From Mesorhizobium sp. (lineage in GTDB: Bacteria > Pseudomonadota > Alphaproteobacteria > Rhizobiales > Rhizobiaceae), in assembly GCA_004020875.1 (NCBI GenBank), contig SAPZ01000002.1, positions 434,001-498,000 of the forward strand: a DNA stretch of 64,000 bases, in the 5' to 3' direction. Position numbers and translations under genes: made by a program. The notes under the pieces are model-generated. The model saw only the letters and a list, made by a program, of their open reading frames with translations. It searched no databases and had not been told where the DNA came from. This document shows, in pieces, positions 1 through 9,350 of this stretch (within the stretch, counting starts at the first letter, position 1; the number at the start of each line of letters is the position of its first letter).

Positions 1-192
1 AACAACGAACATGAGCCCGGTTCGCCCTCTGGGCATGGGCCGCGAATTTCTGGTTGTTTGCCGCAAGGACATAGCTGGCAGCTCTCCACTGGAACGCGAC
101 CGAACAACGGCCGAGAGACATTGTTCCCGCCGGCGATCTTGTTTGACGGACCAGCTATGCCGAAATAGGCCGGCGAGCTCGTTAAGAGCCGG

Positions 193-1110
193 TCAGGCCA
201 CTCTAGAAAGCAGGGACACGTCGAAGCTCGCCAAGCCGTAGCGCCAGCGATGGTTCGTCGCCGCAACGCGACTCTGGTAGAACAGCGTCAGCCGCTTGCC
301 ATCGATCATCACCGTGGAATGGCCATTTTCTCCAGGCCCTCCCGGATCGAGCACCGGCCCGATCGAGACGTAAGGTCCGGCAATGGTGTCAGCGATGGCG
401 AAAAACACCCGCTGCCGGCTTCCGCGCGGTCCGTGCGGAAGGAAGCAGGTGGCGTTGAGGAGCACGCGACCATCCGGAAGCTCCACCAACTGGGCACCTT
501 CAATCCCCCATTCGTAGTCGGGGTCGTCCCGCGGGTTGTGGTGGGGAATGTCATTGTGGTCCAGGATTTTGCCCAAGCGCTTCCACGGCCCGAACCATGA
601 ATCGGACTGGCTCCGGGCCAGATAGACGTCCGGCTGCGGTACGCGGGTGAATTTTGGCATCCCGGAATAAACGATGTAGCGCTTGCCGCCGATGAGAGCG
701 GGGTGCGGGTCATAGATGCCGTCTTCATCCGTGTCCGGCACGGACAGGATTGCCGGATTGAGCACGACCCAGTTGAACCCGTCATTTGACACCGCGTGTT
801 CACAGCGGCCGCCGGATTTCATGAACTCGGTTTGGATGAACATGTGGAAGACGCCTTCTTCGTGTACGACGCCAGGCGCCGCGACGCCGGACCCCGCGAC
901 AGGGAGCTCAATCGGCGCGTGCTCCGTCCACGGTCCGCGCAACTCCGGCGCCGTGGCGTGAAGAATCTTCCAAGTCTCGCTGGTCACCGTCCCGCTCGAT
1001 CCGAACACATGCCAAAGCCGGCCGTCATAAACCGGGCACGGGTCCTTGAGATCGTCCACCGCTTGCGGGTGAAACAACGGGAACACATTCGTCTCGAAAT
1101 CAATCTTCAT
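193..1110 (-). CDS. GH43-like five-bladed beta-propeller glycosidase
   Basis: The 305-residue protein has the repeated blade pattern of the GH43/GH32/GH130-like five-bladed beta-propeller fold: an early DPCPVYDGRLWHVFGS blade, an EDGIYDPHPALIGG segment and a YEWGIEGAQLVEL segment whose Asp and Glu could be active-site acids. There is no signal peptide, so a cytoplasmic enzyme trimming a sugar or glycoside is likely. The ATG at 1110 gives a compact single-domain enzyme of normal family length. It is divergent from a glycosyltransferase and close to UDP-galactopyranose mutase, so it probably acts on the same polysaccharide or its precursors. Substrate cannot be told from sequence. The 192 bases downstream hold no gene I can support. 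Confidence 0.75.
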   Translation of the reverse strand: MKIDFETNVFPLFHPQAVDDLKDPCPVYDGRLWHVFGSSGTVTSETWKILHATAPELRGPWTEHAPIELPVAGSGVAAPGVVHEEGVFHMFIQTEFMKSGGRCEHAVSNDGFNWVVLNPAILSVPDTDEDGIYDPHPALIGGKRYIVYSGMPKFTRVPQPDVYLARSQSDSWFGPWKRLGKILDHNDIPHHNPRDDPDYEWGIEGAQLVELPDGRVLLNATCFLPHGPRGSRQRVFFAIADTIAGPYVSIGPVLDPGGPGENGHSTVMIDGKRLTLFYQSRVAATNHRWRYGLASFDVSLLSRVA

Positions 1111-1413
1111 CTGTCTGCCCCAGCGATTGTCGGCCGCTAAACGCCGCTGGCGTCGGTCCGACGAATCAATTCAAGCCATTGAATATTTTAGCTGCTCATT
1201 CAACGAAAATGCGGCACCCGAGCGGCCGTCCCCAGAAAGCTGCAGCCAGAGACGCCAGACGCTCTGGCCGGCACTCCGCCTGCATATCGCTCGCTGGCTG
1301 GAACAAGTTAATCAGCGGACAGTTAGACATGCGGCAGGAATAGCTTCCTGCATCTCGCGATTAACAAATGTTATTTGCAGTCAAAACGGCAATGTCATCA
1401 GGGAAAAGCTTAT
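1111..1413. other. divergent intergenic region
   Basis: This gap separates the minus-strand glycosidase from the plus-strand glycosyltransferase and must carry promoters for both. The last 100 bases are AT-rich relative to the surroundings, as expected for a promoter. I see no convincing gene or repeat in it. Confidence 0.5.
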
Positions 1414-2586
1414 ATGGACGCGGCGATAAGAATACCGACCACCATCAAAACCAGAAAAGAGCAAGATTTATTGATATGCTTCTCCCATTTGCGATGGAAT
1501 TTCGTCTATCAACGTCCGCAGCACATTCTCACGCATGCCTCGAGAGAGTACCAGATCGTTTACTTCGAGGAGCCCGTTTTTGAAGAATGCTCCCACTCGT
1601 CCATTCGGTTTTGCGACGCTGCGCCGGGCATTCGGGTAGCGACCCCTTTGCTCCCGATCGGCACCAGCCCCGCCAGAGCCGATGCGATCCAGCGCAGATA
1701 CCTGGACCGGATCATCGCGTCGACGCCGCACGCCCAATTGGCTGCCTGGTATTATACCCCGATGGCGCTGCGCTTCAGCGCGCATGTCAACTTCGACGTG
1801 TGCGTCTATGACTGCATGGACGAGCTTGCGGCGTTCAAGAATGCGCCGGCCCAGCTTGCGTTGCTGGAACGGGCGCTCTTCGAACGCGCCGATGTGGTCT
1901 TCACGGGCGGCTTAAGCCTGTTCGAAGCGAAGCGTTGCCAACATCGCGCGATCTATCCCTTCCCCAGCAGCATTGACGTCAACCATTTTCACAAGGCGCG
2001 GGCGCCCGGTGAGGAGCCGGCGGATCAGCTCGCCATCCCGCATCCTCGCGTTGGCTTCTTCGGTGTCATCGACGAGCGCCTCGATATCGATCTCGTGGCG
2101 CAGGCTTCCAGCACGATGCCAGACGTGCACTTCGTGATGCTTGGTCCGGTCGTCAAGATCGATCCGGACACCCTGCCGAGGGCAAATAACCTGCACTGGC
2201 TCGGCAGCAAAGCTTACAAGGATCTGCCCGATTACCTCCGGCATTGGGATGTCGGGTGGATGCCGTTCGCCCTCAACGAAGCGACACGCTTCATCAGCCC
2301 CACGAAAACTCCCGAGTTCCTTGCCGCCGGCCTGCCCGTGGTGTCGACTGCGGTTGTCGATGTGGTGCGAAGCTACGCTGCCGCCGGCCTGGTCGATATC
2401 GCGGACGCCGAAGAAATCGAGGCCAAACTGCGCTCCGCGCTCGCGCAACCGTGCGAAATGCGCCTGCCAGCGGTTGATGCCTATTTGGCCAACACGTCCT
2501 GGCAGCGAACATGGGATGCCATGGCCGCCCACATCAAGAAAGTCAGCGCAAGCAAGAAGGTCGTGCCCTTCCGCAGGAGCGCGTGA
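1414..2586 (+). CDS. glycosyltransferase, GT-B fold (GT4-like)
   Basis: A family 1/4-type glycosyltransferase of about 390 residues from the ATG at 1414, which has a purine-rich AGGGAAAAG ribosome site just upstream; an ATG further upstream is possible. The N-terminal half begins with LLICFSHLRWNFVYQRPQH, typical of GT-B enzymes in exopolysaccharide clusters. The C-terminal half contains PRVGFFGVIDERLD and a nucleotide-sugar binding segment SPTKTPEFLAAGLPVVST, in which the Glu is the usual donor-binding acid. It is probably cytoplasmic or peripheral at the inner membrane. It ends 2 bases before glf, so the two form an operon and the donor may be UDP-galactofuranose, which is an inference from context. 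Confidence 0.8.
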   Translation: MDAAIRIPTTIKTRKEQDLLICFSHLRWNFVYQRPQHILTHASREYQIVYFEEPVFEECSHSSIRFCDAAPGIRVATPLLPIGTSPARADAIQRRYLDRIIASTPHAQLAAWYYTPMALRFSAHVNFDVCVYDCMDELAAFKNAPAQLALLERALFERADVVFTGGLSLFEAKRCQHRAIYPFPSSIDVNHFHKARAPGEEPADQLAIPHPRVGFFGVIDERLDIDLVAQASSTMPDVHFVMLGPVVKIDPDTLPRANNLHWLGSKAYKDLPDYLRHWDVGWMPFALNEATRFISPTKTPEFLAAGLPVVSTAVVDVVRSYAAAGLVDIADAEEIEAKLRSALAQPCEMRLPAVDAYLANTSWQRTWDAMAAHIKKVSASKKVVPFRRSA

Positions 2587-2588
2587 CC

Positions 2589-3725
2589 ATGTTCGATTGG
2601 CTGATTGTCGGGGCAGGCTTTGCCGGCAGCGTTCTCGCGGAACGGATCGCTTCGCAACGAAGCGAAAGCGTTCTCCTCATCGACCGTCGGAGCCACATCG
2701 GCGGAAACGCGTATGACTGCTACAACGAAGCCGGAATTCTTATCCATCGTTACGGACCGCATATATTCCATACGAACGCCCAGTCGATCGTCGACTATCT
2801 GTCGCAGTTCACAAGCTGGCGCCCTTACGAGCACCGTGTGCTCGCTTTCGTGGACGGCAAGCTTCTGCCAATTCCAATAAACCTCGACACGATCAACCGT
2901 CTTTATGGTCTCGAGCTAGGCCCGGCAGAGCTGGAAGAGTTCTTCGCGTCGCGCCGCGAAACCGTTGGCGAAGTCCGCACCGCCGAGGATGTGGTTGTCA
3001 GCACCGTCGGTAGGGAGCTCTACGAGAAATTCTTCCGCGGCTATACCAAAAAGCAGTGGGGAGTCGATCCCAGCCAGTTGAGCAAGTCCGTGACGGCCCG
3101 CGTTCCGACGAGAACGAACCGCGACGATCGCTATTTCGGCGACAGCTTCCAGCAGATGCCGGCCGGCGGCTACACGCGCATGTTCGAACGTATGTTGGAC
3201 CATCCAAACATCAAGATCATGCTGCAGACCGATTATCGCGAGGTCCGAGAGCGAATTCCCTTCCGGCGGCTGATCTACACCGGGCCGATCGATGAATTCT
3301 TTGACTGGAAGCTGGGCCGCCTGCCCTACCGCTCACTGCGCTTCGAGCATGTCACCCTCGACTGCGAGCAATTTCAGCCGGTAGCCGTGGTGAACTATCC
3401 GCAGACGGAAGCCTATACCCGCATCACCGAGTACAAGCATTTGACTGGCCAGAGAAATGTCCGGACCAGCCTCACCTACGAATACCCGACAGATATCGGC
3501 GACCCTTATTACCCTGTGCCGCGGCCGGAAAACGAAGCGCTCTACAAACGATATGAAGCTCTCTCTGCAAATTGTCCCAACGTGTGGTTCGTTGGCCGCC
3601 TGGCGACGTATCGCTACTACAACATGGATCAGGTCGTGGGGCAGGCCTTGGCCACCTTCGCGCGTATTCAGAGGGAGCTTCCGGCTACGCACGACTTGCA
3701 GACGGCTATCGCGGCGCCCGCCTAA
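2589..3725 (+). CDS. glf: UDP-galactopyranose mutase
   Basis: A 378-residue flavoenzyme that interconverts UDP-galactopyranose and UDP-galactofuranose. The N-terminus has the FAD-binding motif IVGAGFAGSVLAERIA, followed by the family signature HIGGNAYD and YGPHIFHT. The middle holds FFRGYTKKQWG and the C-terminus FVGRLATYRYYNMDQVVGQA, which closes the flavin site. Length matches bacterial Glf (about 370-390). The ATG at 2589 follows the glycosyltransferase stop almost directly, with a GGAG-like site inside the upstream gene end. It supplies galactofuranose for a surface polysaccharide. Its stop overlaps by 4 bases that of the convergent glycosidase. Confidence 0.95.
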   Translation: MFDWLIVGAGFAGSVLAERIASQRSESVLLIDRRSHIGGNAYDCYNEAGILIHRYGPHIFHTNAQSIVDYLSQFTSWRPYEHRVLAFVDGKLLPIPINLDTINRLYGLELGPAELEEFFASRRETVGEVRTAEDVVVSTVGRELYEKFFRGYTKKQWGVDPSQLSKSVTARVPTRTNRDDRYFGDSFQQMPAGGYTRMFERMLDHPNIKIMLQTDYREVRERIPFRRLIYTGPIDEFFDWKLGRLPYRSLRFEHVTLDCEQFQPVAVVNYPQTEAYTRITEYKHLTGQRNVRTSLTYEYPTDIGDPYYPVPRPENEALYKRYEALSANCPNVWFVGRLATYRYYNMDQVVGQALATFARIQRELPATHDLQTAIAAPA

Positions 3726-4891
3726 GCGCCCCTCCGCTTGTCCGGCACAGAAAGGTCGCGCGCGTCAACAAAGTCACTGAATAGCCTCTGCTGTCTCGCG
3801 AGTTCATCGGCTACCGGCTGGCGTATGCTGCGTGAGCCATCCGCATGAATAACGGAAAACAGGCCAACTTCGGCGTGGCGGGAATTGTCCCATCCAGGAT
3901 AAGCCGTGATCGGATACAGGCAGATACCTTCGATCGGGGCTCCTTGGCTGATAGCACCACGCACTTCGTCGCACACGTAATGAAGCCACGCCGGGCCCGC
4001 CGATCCCTCTGCTCCGGTCTCTGCAATATAGAGGGGCTTGCGGTAGCGTCGGGCGACCTCAACGAGCATATCAGACAGAGGCCGGTATTCGTGATGACCC
4101 ATGGGGATTGTCGGTCCCTGCAGGTACCATTGGTTGTGTGGATAGAAGTTGAGCCCAACCACGTCGATCAGATCCTCGGCTCCCCCCAACTCCGGCTCGA
4201 TGTGCCCCATCAACATGTCGTAGGCTTCAAACTGTCCTTGGCGGGCCTGCTCCGCACGGCGCAGCTCCGGGCCGCTGCGATCGCGCGGTGCGATGTGGAT
4301 TAGCGGTTCCGCCCAAATGAAGCGGCATTCCGGATCGGCTGCACGCATGGCTTCGATTCCCTTGACGGCCATCTTCACCAGATGGCGCTTGAACCAGCCC
4401 CTTCTTTTAGGCCCGGCAGGCGGGAAGTAGCCAACTTCGACGGCCCACGCGAAGAACGAAATTTCGTTGATCGGGCAGACCATCGCGGCTTTGCCCGTCA
4501 TTGCTCGATGCAATCTGACGGCTTCACCCGCAAAAGAGGCATAGCTCTCGATCATTCGTTCGCTGCCCTGGTCGAGATAATCGGGGGACCCGTAGTGAAA
4601 GACATCCCAAATCACTTCAACGCCGGCAGCAATGGCGGCATCAAGCATCGACATCCAATTCGACCAATCATAGGCGCCCGGTGCGCTTTCGATCAGATGC
4701 CAGCGCAGCCCATCACGGATGGTCCTCAGTCCCAAGTTCGCGCAACGACGGTAGTCGTCCGCCGCGTGAATGTCATGGCTTGTGGCCCGCACGAGATCCA
4801 GACGGAGGCCATCTTTCCGACGGTGCGAGGAACACTCGAAGCCAGCCATGAAAAAGCTTTCGAAAACGAAAGGAGGAATTTGGTCCGGCAT
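3722..4891 (-). CDS. GH-A clan glycoside hydrolase (beta-glucosidase-like)
   Basis: A 389-residue TIM-barrel glycosidase. The acid/base motif is visible in MVCPINEISFFAW (Asn-Glu pair, about residue 140) and the nucleophile in RKPLYIAETGAEG (about residue 290), the arrangement of the GH-A clan (GH1/GH5/GH39-like). LRTIRDGLRWHLIE near residue 60 is a typical beta-2 strand. No signal peptide is seen. It is convergent with glf and probably belongs to the same polysaccharide cluster, either processing the product or recycling oligosaccharides. The exact GH family is uncertain. Confidence 0.8.
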   Translation of the reverse strand: MPDQIPPFVFESFFMAGFECSSHRRKDGLRLDLVRATSHDIHAADDYRRCANLGLRTIRDGLRWHLIESAPGAYDWSNWMSMLDAAIAAGVEVIWDVFHYGSPDYLDQGSERMIESYASFAGEAVRLHRAMTGKAAMVCPINEISFFAWAVEVGYFPPAGPKRRGWFKRHLVKMAVKGIEAMRAADPECRFIWAEPLIHIAPRDRSGPELRRAEQARQGQFEAYDMLMGHIEPELGGAEDLIDVVGLNFYPHNQWYLQGPTIPMGHHEYRPLSDMLVEVARRYRKPLYIAETGAEGSAGPAWLHYVCDEVRGAISQGAPIEGICLYPITAYPGWDNSRHAEVGLFSVIHADGSRSIRQPVADELARQQRLFSDFVDARDLSVPDKRRGA

Positions 4892-4914
4892 TAGACCTGT
4901 CTCACCTCAACGCT

Positions 4915-5180
4915 GCTCACGGAGAGACTCGCAAGCTTCTCGATTACCAGGCACCAGGCATGCTCCTGGCATCGGGGCCACAAAATTGAGGCGGTCGAAG
5001 TAAGGCAGGGCTTGGAGATAGATTGTATTCAATGAGTTTCTCGGTGCCGCGGTGGGGCAGGCCTATGTGAGTGTCGACGCGCTCGAACACTTCGCCGTCA
5101 AGTTCGAGCACAAGGCGAAGCACACCATGCGCCGCCGGGTGTTGCGGACCGAAATTGATGTTGAAATTCCTTACGGCGGA
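4915..5180 (-). pseudogene. nuoD: nuoD fragment, frameshifted
   Basis: Reading the minus strand from about 5180, the protein [20 protein letters not shown] is the near-universal N-terminus of NADH-quinone oxidoreductase subunit D. It continues through [10 protein letters not shown], then the frame is lost; homology resumes in another frame as [17 protein letters not shown] and again, after a second shift, as [12 protein letters not shown]. Only about 85 of the roughly 400 residues are represented. This is a dead fragment, not a functional complex I gene, and marks a recombination scar. Confidence 0.85.
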
Positions 5181-5561
5181 CTCAGCCAAGACACTTTTAC
5201 TCCAAGTGGCCGCCGCCGAACCCGGAAATGACGCGGATGTTCCACGCAGAGCCGCGCTGTCGTCGCATGCGCCGCGGGCGTCTATCGTCCCCAGGAACAT
5301 CATCCGCCGATCCAAGTTGGGGGCATCACTTTGCAGATACAGGCCGCAGAGCGGGACCAAAGTAGCGTCCTAGAAACGAAACTCGAAACATGGGCCGGAG
5401 TGATCTGAATCGGACTGCTCAATCTCATCCACATTCTAAACCCGGCACGCATCGTCCTCGGCGGGCCTTTGGCTATTTTATTCCCAAGGATCGAGAAGAG
5501 AGTCGACACGGTTCTGCGAGCCAATCTACTGCATGGCTTGCCCTCCTCGGCACATCCCGCG
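5181..5561. other. gap between nuoD fragment and DUF2274 gene
   Basis: No reading frame here has the composition or motifs of a real gene. It lies between two remnants and is probably decayed mobile DNA. I see no terminal repeats that would identify an insertion sequence. Confidence 0.4.
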
Positions 5562-5831
5562 CTACGCATGGTCTGCCGATTGCCGTCGCGGTTTTTCCGA
5601 AGTGCCGGCGGCCGGCAAACCTTCCTTTCTGGCCTTGGCAAACGCACGGTCGCCCTCCAAAAATCCGGCCAGCATGAACGGAATGAGCTCGGCCACGGTC
5701 TCAGACTCACCATAGGTCTGACGATAAAGCGCCGCATAGTCGCTCAGAGCCTGGTTGAGGTCAGCGCTAACGGTGATAGTGATCTTCGAAGGTGTGCGAT
5801 CGGGAAGCTTTCCTAATTTCAGTTTTGCCAT
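5562..5831 (-). CDS. DUF2274 family protein (trb conjugation cluster remnant)
   Basis: An 89-residue protein beginning MAKLKLGKLPDRTPSKITIT, the hallmark start of DUF2274 proteins, and containing MLAGFLEGDRAFAKARK near the end. In alphaproteobacterial integrative elements this small gene typically follows trbI at the end of the trb mating-pair operon. A very strong AAGGAGGG ribosome site precedes the ATG at 5831. Here no trb gene is present upstream: within about 50 bases an unrelated ABC permease begins in the opposite direction. The gene is therefore probably an orphan left by a deletion or rearrangement. Confidence 0.8.
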   Translation of the reverse strand: MAKLKLGKLPDRTPSKITITVSADLNQALSDYAALYRQTYGESETVAELIPFMLAGFLEGDRAFAKARKEGLPAAGTSEKPRRQSADHA

Positions 5832-5880
5832 GAGCCCTCCTTTTCAACCGGTATATGGCCGCAGCACGATGTCCTTGTGA

Positions 5881-6447
5881 ACCGCGCTGCTGATCGCCGC
5901 ATGCGTTCTCATCCCCTTGTGGACGAGCGTTCTCGTTCGCTCCTATGCCTGGATTGTGCTCCTGCAGCGCCATGGGCTCGTCAACAATGCGCTGATCGAG
6001 ACGGGCCTGACTGAGGCGCCGTTGCGGCTTCTTTATACGCAGGGCGCCGTGATTACGGCGATGACGCAGATTCTGCTGCCCTTCATGATTTTGCCGATCT
6101 ACTCGGTGGTTCGCAACATTCCCGACGACCTTGTCAGGGCAGCACGCAATCTCGGCGCCGGCAGCTTTCAGGCCTTCGTTCGCGTGACGTTGCCACTGAG
6201 CGTTCCCGGCGTGAGTGCGGGCGTGCTGATCACCTTCATCTTGTCGCTCGGGTTCTACATCACCCCGGCTCTCGTGGGCGGACCGAGCACGCTCATGATG
6301 TCGACCTTGATTGGCCAGCAGACGACGGAACTTCTCGACTGGCCATTCGCGGGAGCGCTGGCGACCGCTCTGCTGTTCGCGACGCTCTTACTGGTCATCG
6401 TCTTCCGGCGCGCCCTCGCACTCAACAAGGGGTTCAAACTTGGCTAA
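5881..6447 (+). pseudogene. ABC transporter permease, 5'-truncated (PotB-like)
   Basis: Open frame from a stop at 5878 encodes TALLIAACVLIPLWTSVLVR and then about 165 more residues of a binding-protein-dependent permease with the conserved EAA-loop region RAARNLGAGSFQAFVRVTLP. Typical members have about 285 residues; the first transmembrane helix and leader (about 95 residues) are missing, along with any start codon in a normal context. A TTG at 5917 would give 176 residues, but that would begin inside a membrane helix. It was probably a polyamine or peptide uptake permease. The substrate-binding and ATPase genes expected upstream are absent. Confidence 0.75.
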
Positions 6448-7291
6448 CGCTGACCTGGTCCTCGCTGAACGAGCCACCCGAGAAAAACGGCCTCTCGCCA
6501 TCAAGGCGTCGACACTTCTCGTTCCGGTGGCGATCGGGCTGATCTTGTTGTTCCTCCTGCTGCCGACGCTGATCGTCATCCCGATGTCGGTCGGCACCTC
6601 GCCCTACATCGAGTTCCCGCCGCACGGCCTGACCCTGAGGTGGTACGAGGCGTACTTCACCGACCCAGACTGGATGGCGGCGACCTGGTTTAGCCTTCGG
6701 ATAGCGGCTGCGACGGCAGCCTCGGCCACGATCATCGGCACGCTTGCGGCAGTCGCCCTGGTCCGAGGCCAGCTGCCTGGCAGGGAGTTCGTGCAGGCAT
6801 TGGCGCTCGCTCCGCTGATTGTGCCCCATATTGTCATTGCGGTCGCGCTCTATCTGGTCTTCGCCCCGCTTGGGCTGACGGGCAATTTCTACGGGTTCGT
6901 CATTGCCCATTCGATGCTTGCCGTCCCTTATGTAGTGATCACGGTCAGCGCTGCCCTTCAGCGCTTCGATCCGAACCTCGAGCTTGCGGCGCTCAATTGC
7001 GGCGCCACGCGACTGCAGGCGTTCTTTCACATCGTGCTGCCGAACATCCGGCCGGGGGTCGCCGCGGGGGCAGTCTTCGCGTTTCTTGCTTCTTTCGATG
7101 AAGCAACGGTCGCCTTCTTCATTTCCGGCGTTGAAGGCAAGACCATCACGCGCAAGATGTTCGAGGACATCGACTTCAATCTCACGCCCGTCATCGCGGC
7201 CGTCGCGACCGTGCTTACTCTGGTCTCGCTGGTCCTGATGAGCACGATCGAGATCGCGCGGCAGCGCAGTGGCCGAGGTCGCCGTGGGTAA
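6440..7291 (+). CDS. ABC transporter permease (PotC-like)
   Basis: The TTG start at 6440 overlaps the upstream permease end by 8 bases and is preceded by an AAGGGG ribosome site. The product has about 283 residues and six predicted helices (for example LLVPVAIGLILLFLLLPTLI near the N-terminus). The EAA-type loop is ELAALNCGATRLQAFFHIVLP. This is the second permease of a polyamine/opine/peptide-type importer in the inner membrane. With its partner truncated, the transporter is probably not functional from this locus. The M81 peptidase gene that follows is often linked to such importers. Confidence 0.8.
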   Translation: MANADLVLAERATREKRPLAIKASTLLVPVAIGLILLFLLLPTLIVIPMSVGTSPYIEFPPHGLTLRWYEAYFTDPDWMAATWFSLRIAAATAASATIIGTLAAVALVRGQLPGREFVQALALAPLIVPHIVIAVALYLVFAPLGLTGNFYGFVIAHSMLAVPYVVITVSAALQRFDPNLELAALNCGATRLQAFFHIVLPNIRPGVAAGAVFAFLASFDEATVAFFISGVEGKTITRKMFEDIDFNLTPVIAAVATVLTLVSLVLMSTIEIARQRSGRGRRG

Positions 7292-7382
7292 GGGTTTGCG
7301 CCGAACGAGCAGCGCGCTGGAGCAGTTCAACATTGGGCGATAGCTCGTCTGGGCGCGAAAACAACATCCTTGGGAGATAGAG

Positions 7383-8897
7383 TTGACCGAAGGACGGATA
7401 CTGGTCGGGCGCTTCTTTCATGAATCGCACAGTTTCAGCCCGCGGATCACTTCGGGCGACCGCTTCGAAATCAGGCGGGGCGAGGATCTGCTTGCGCATG
7501 CAAGGCAATCTGGAACGACCCTTGGCGGCATCGTCAATCGTGCCGAAGAACTCGGCTATGAGCCGATCCCTACGGTTTCGGCTGTTGCGCCGCCTGGCGG
7601 TCTCGTGGATCACGACTTCTACGTCGAGATGCGCGACACGCTGATCGCCCAGGCTCGCCAGGAGAGATACGAAGCGATCGCACTGGAACTGCACGGCGCC
7701 ATGGCGACGGCCGAGCTGTCGGATGCCGAAGGCGACCTACTCAGGCGCCTGCGCGAGGCAGTCGGGCCTCAGGTCCCGATTGGTGTCGGTCTTGATCTGC
7801 ATGCCCATGTCACGCCCGCCATACTGCGATCGGTCGATATCTGCATCGCATGCAAGGAAAATCCACATTCGGATGTGGTGCTGTGCGGCGAGCGTGTCGT
7901 CGAATGCCTGGCAGACGTTCTGGACGGAAAGCTGGAGCCCGTCCTCACGGTGGCCAAGGTGTCCATGATTCTACCAGGCGCAGCGGAAACCACCTCCGGT
8001 CCGCTGGCCGAGCTTCATGCCCGTGCACGGGCTCATACGTCAGCACATCCGGAAATCCGGGACATCTCTCTGTTCAATGTCTATCCGCACGCAGATGACA
8101 CAGACATGGGCCAGGCGGTCGTCGTGCTGACCAACGGTCCGAGCAAGCATGCCAAGGCAGTTGCGAGCGACCTCGCCCAGCTATTCTGGACTTGGCGCAA
8201 CCGATTTCGCGACGATCTTCCCGCCATCGACGGAGCCCTCGACCTTATCGCGCGGGATCGCGACCGGCGCCCCTATATTCTGGCCGATATGGGCGATCGC
8301 GTTCTGGCCGGAGCGCCGGGCGACAGCACGTTCATCATAGAACGCGCGCTGGCTCATGGCGATCGCCTGCGCGGCGCCATTCCGGTCACCGATCCAGTGA
8401 GCGCCGAGGCAGCCGCAAAGGCCGGGATTGGCGCTCATGTCACGCTCGACATTGGCGGGCGCATGACGCCGGGCTTCGTGCCTCTAAGGGTCTCCGGCGT
8501 CGTCGCGGGCCTGAGCGATGGCCGCTTCGTGATCAATGGACCGTTCGGCGCCGGCGAAGGTTCGTCACTTGGAGACACGACGGTGCTTCTTGTCGATGAT
8601 CGGCTGAGCATCATGCTAACGAGCAAGCCCGGCTTCACGCACGACCCGGCGGCTTTTACGAGCCAGGGCGTTGATGTCGCCGCCCAGGATTTCGTCGTCG
8701 TGAAGTCAGGCTATCACTTCAAGCTCAATTTCGCCGGGATGGGCACGCCGCTCAGCATCGCGACGCCGGGCATTGGCTCTTATACCCGCGGACTGCTGCA
8801 CCGGAGGAACGCCAGGTTCTGGCCCGAGCACGAAATTTCCGACCCTCAGATCGGGTCCGTTGTTTACGGCAGATCGGCGAAGCGGCGACGGCCTTGA
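7383..8897 (+). CDS. M81 family metallopeptidase (MlrC / microcystinase C-like)
   Basis: A 504-residue protein starting at TTG 7383 after a GGGAGATAG ribosome site. It begins ILVGRFFHESHSFSP, followed by the strongly conserved LELHGAMATAELSDAEGDLL and VGLDLHAHVTP segments, whose His and Asp residues are candidate zinc ligands of MlrC-type peptidases. The C-terminal half has the MlrC C-domain (ADMGDRVLAGAPGDSTFI). MlrC cleaves small peptides; in proteobacteria the family is common beside peptide or polyamine ABC importers, as here. The true substrate is unknown. The gene appears intact, although the transporter genes upstream are damaged. Confidence 0.88.
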   Translation: MTEGRILVGRFFHESHSFSPRITSGDRFEIRRGEDLLAHARQSGTTLGGIVNRAEELGYEPIPTVSAVAPPGGLVDHDFYVEMRDTLIAQARQERYEAIALELHGAMATAELSDAEGDLLRRLREAVGPQVPIGVGLDLHAHVTPAILRSVDICIACKENPHSDVVLCGERVVECLADVLDGKLEPVLTVAKVSMILPGAAETTSGPLAELHARARAHTSAHPEIRDISLFNVYPHADDTDMGQAVVVLTNGPSKHAKAVASDLAQLFWTWRNRFRDDLPAIDGALDLIARDRDRRPYILADMGDRVLAGAPGDSTFIIERALAHGDRLRGAIPVTDPVSAEAAAKAGIGAHVTLDIGGRMTPGFVPLRVSGVVAGLSDGRFVINGPFGAGEGSSLGDTTVLLVDDRLSIMLTSKPGFTHDPAAFTSQGVDVAAQDFVVVKSGYHFKLNFAGMGTPLSIATPGIGSYTRGLLHRRNARFWPEHEISDPQIGSVVYGRSAKRRRP

Positions 8898-8914
8898 GGG
8901 ACCTCCCAAAGCGT

Positions 8915-9070
8915 CGGGGCGCTGGGCGATCTCAGCCGACAGCAGATCACCGACGATCCTCGGCGGCTCGTCCTGGCGTTGATGCCTGTCGCCATGAGCT
9001 CGTCATAGGCGCCGCGCATGCCATAGAGCTTCAGCGTTCCCATCAGTTCCAGAACCTGGGTGTGTTCCAT
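8915..9070 (-). pseudogene. istB: IS21-family istB remnant
   Basis: From an ATG at 9070, MEHTQVLELMGTLKLYGMRGAYDELMATGI matches the N-terminus of IstB helper ATPases of IS21 elements. A shifted frame continues as RQDEPPRIVGDLLSAEIA, also IstB. The P-loop and the rest of the protein are missing, and the fragment stops against the end of the M81 peptidase gene. This marks an old IS21 insertion or deletion. Confidence 0.75.
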
Positions 9071-9350
9071 CAGCTTGCCTGCTGAGGCCTGCGAGCCATG
9101 TGACCGCCCATGATACCGGTCCCGATAAATCCGACCCTACAGCTTGGAGTCATTGCAGCGTCAGCATCCTTTTTGCTTCGACCTTTCTGGAGGGTCGCGA
9201 AGCGAACCAGCCTCGTCCGCGACGAAGTGGCGGGCATCGTCCAGAGCGGCGTCGAGAAATGCGCCCTTGAGGTGAGGTTTGACGCGAAATTCCGGGATGA
9301 CCACGAAGCCAGGCGCGACGGTCCCTGACAGGCGGCATCCTCTGGACCGA

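Noticed and set aside
1585..1600. CTCCCACTCG match to the guaA 3' region
   Set aside because: Ten bases inside the coding sequence of an intact glycosyltransferase; chance.
9110..9345. Minus-strand frame ending LDDARHFVADEAG
   Set aside because: Looks weakly coding and may be the tail of a lost gene beside the istB remnant, but there is no start or recognisable family.
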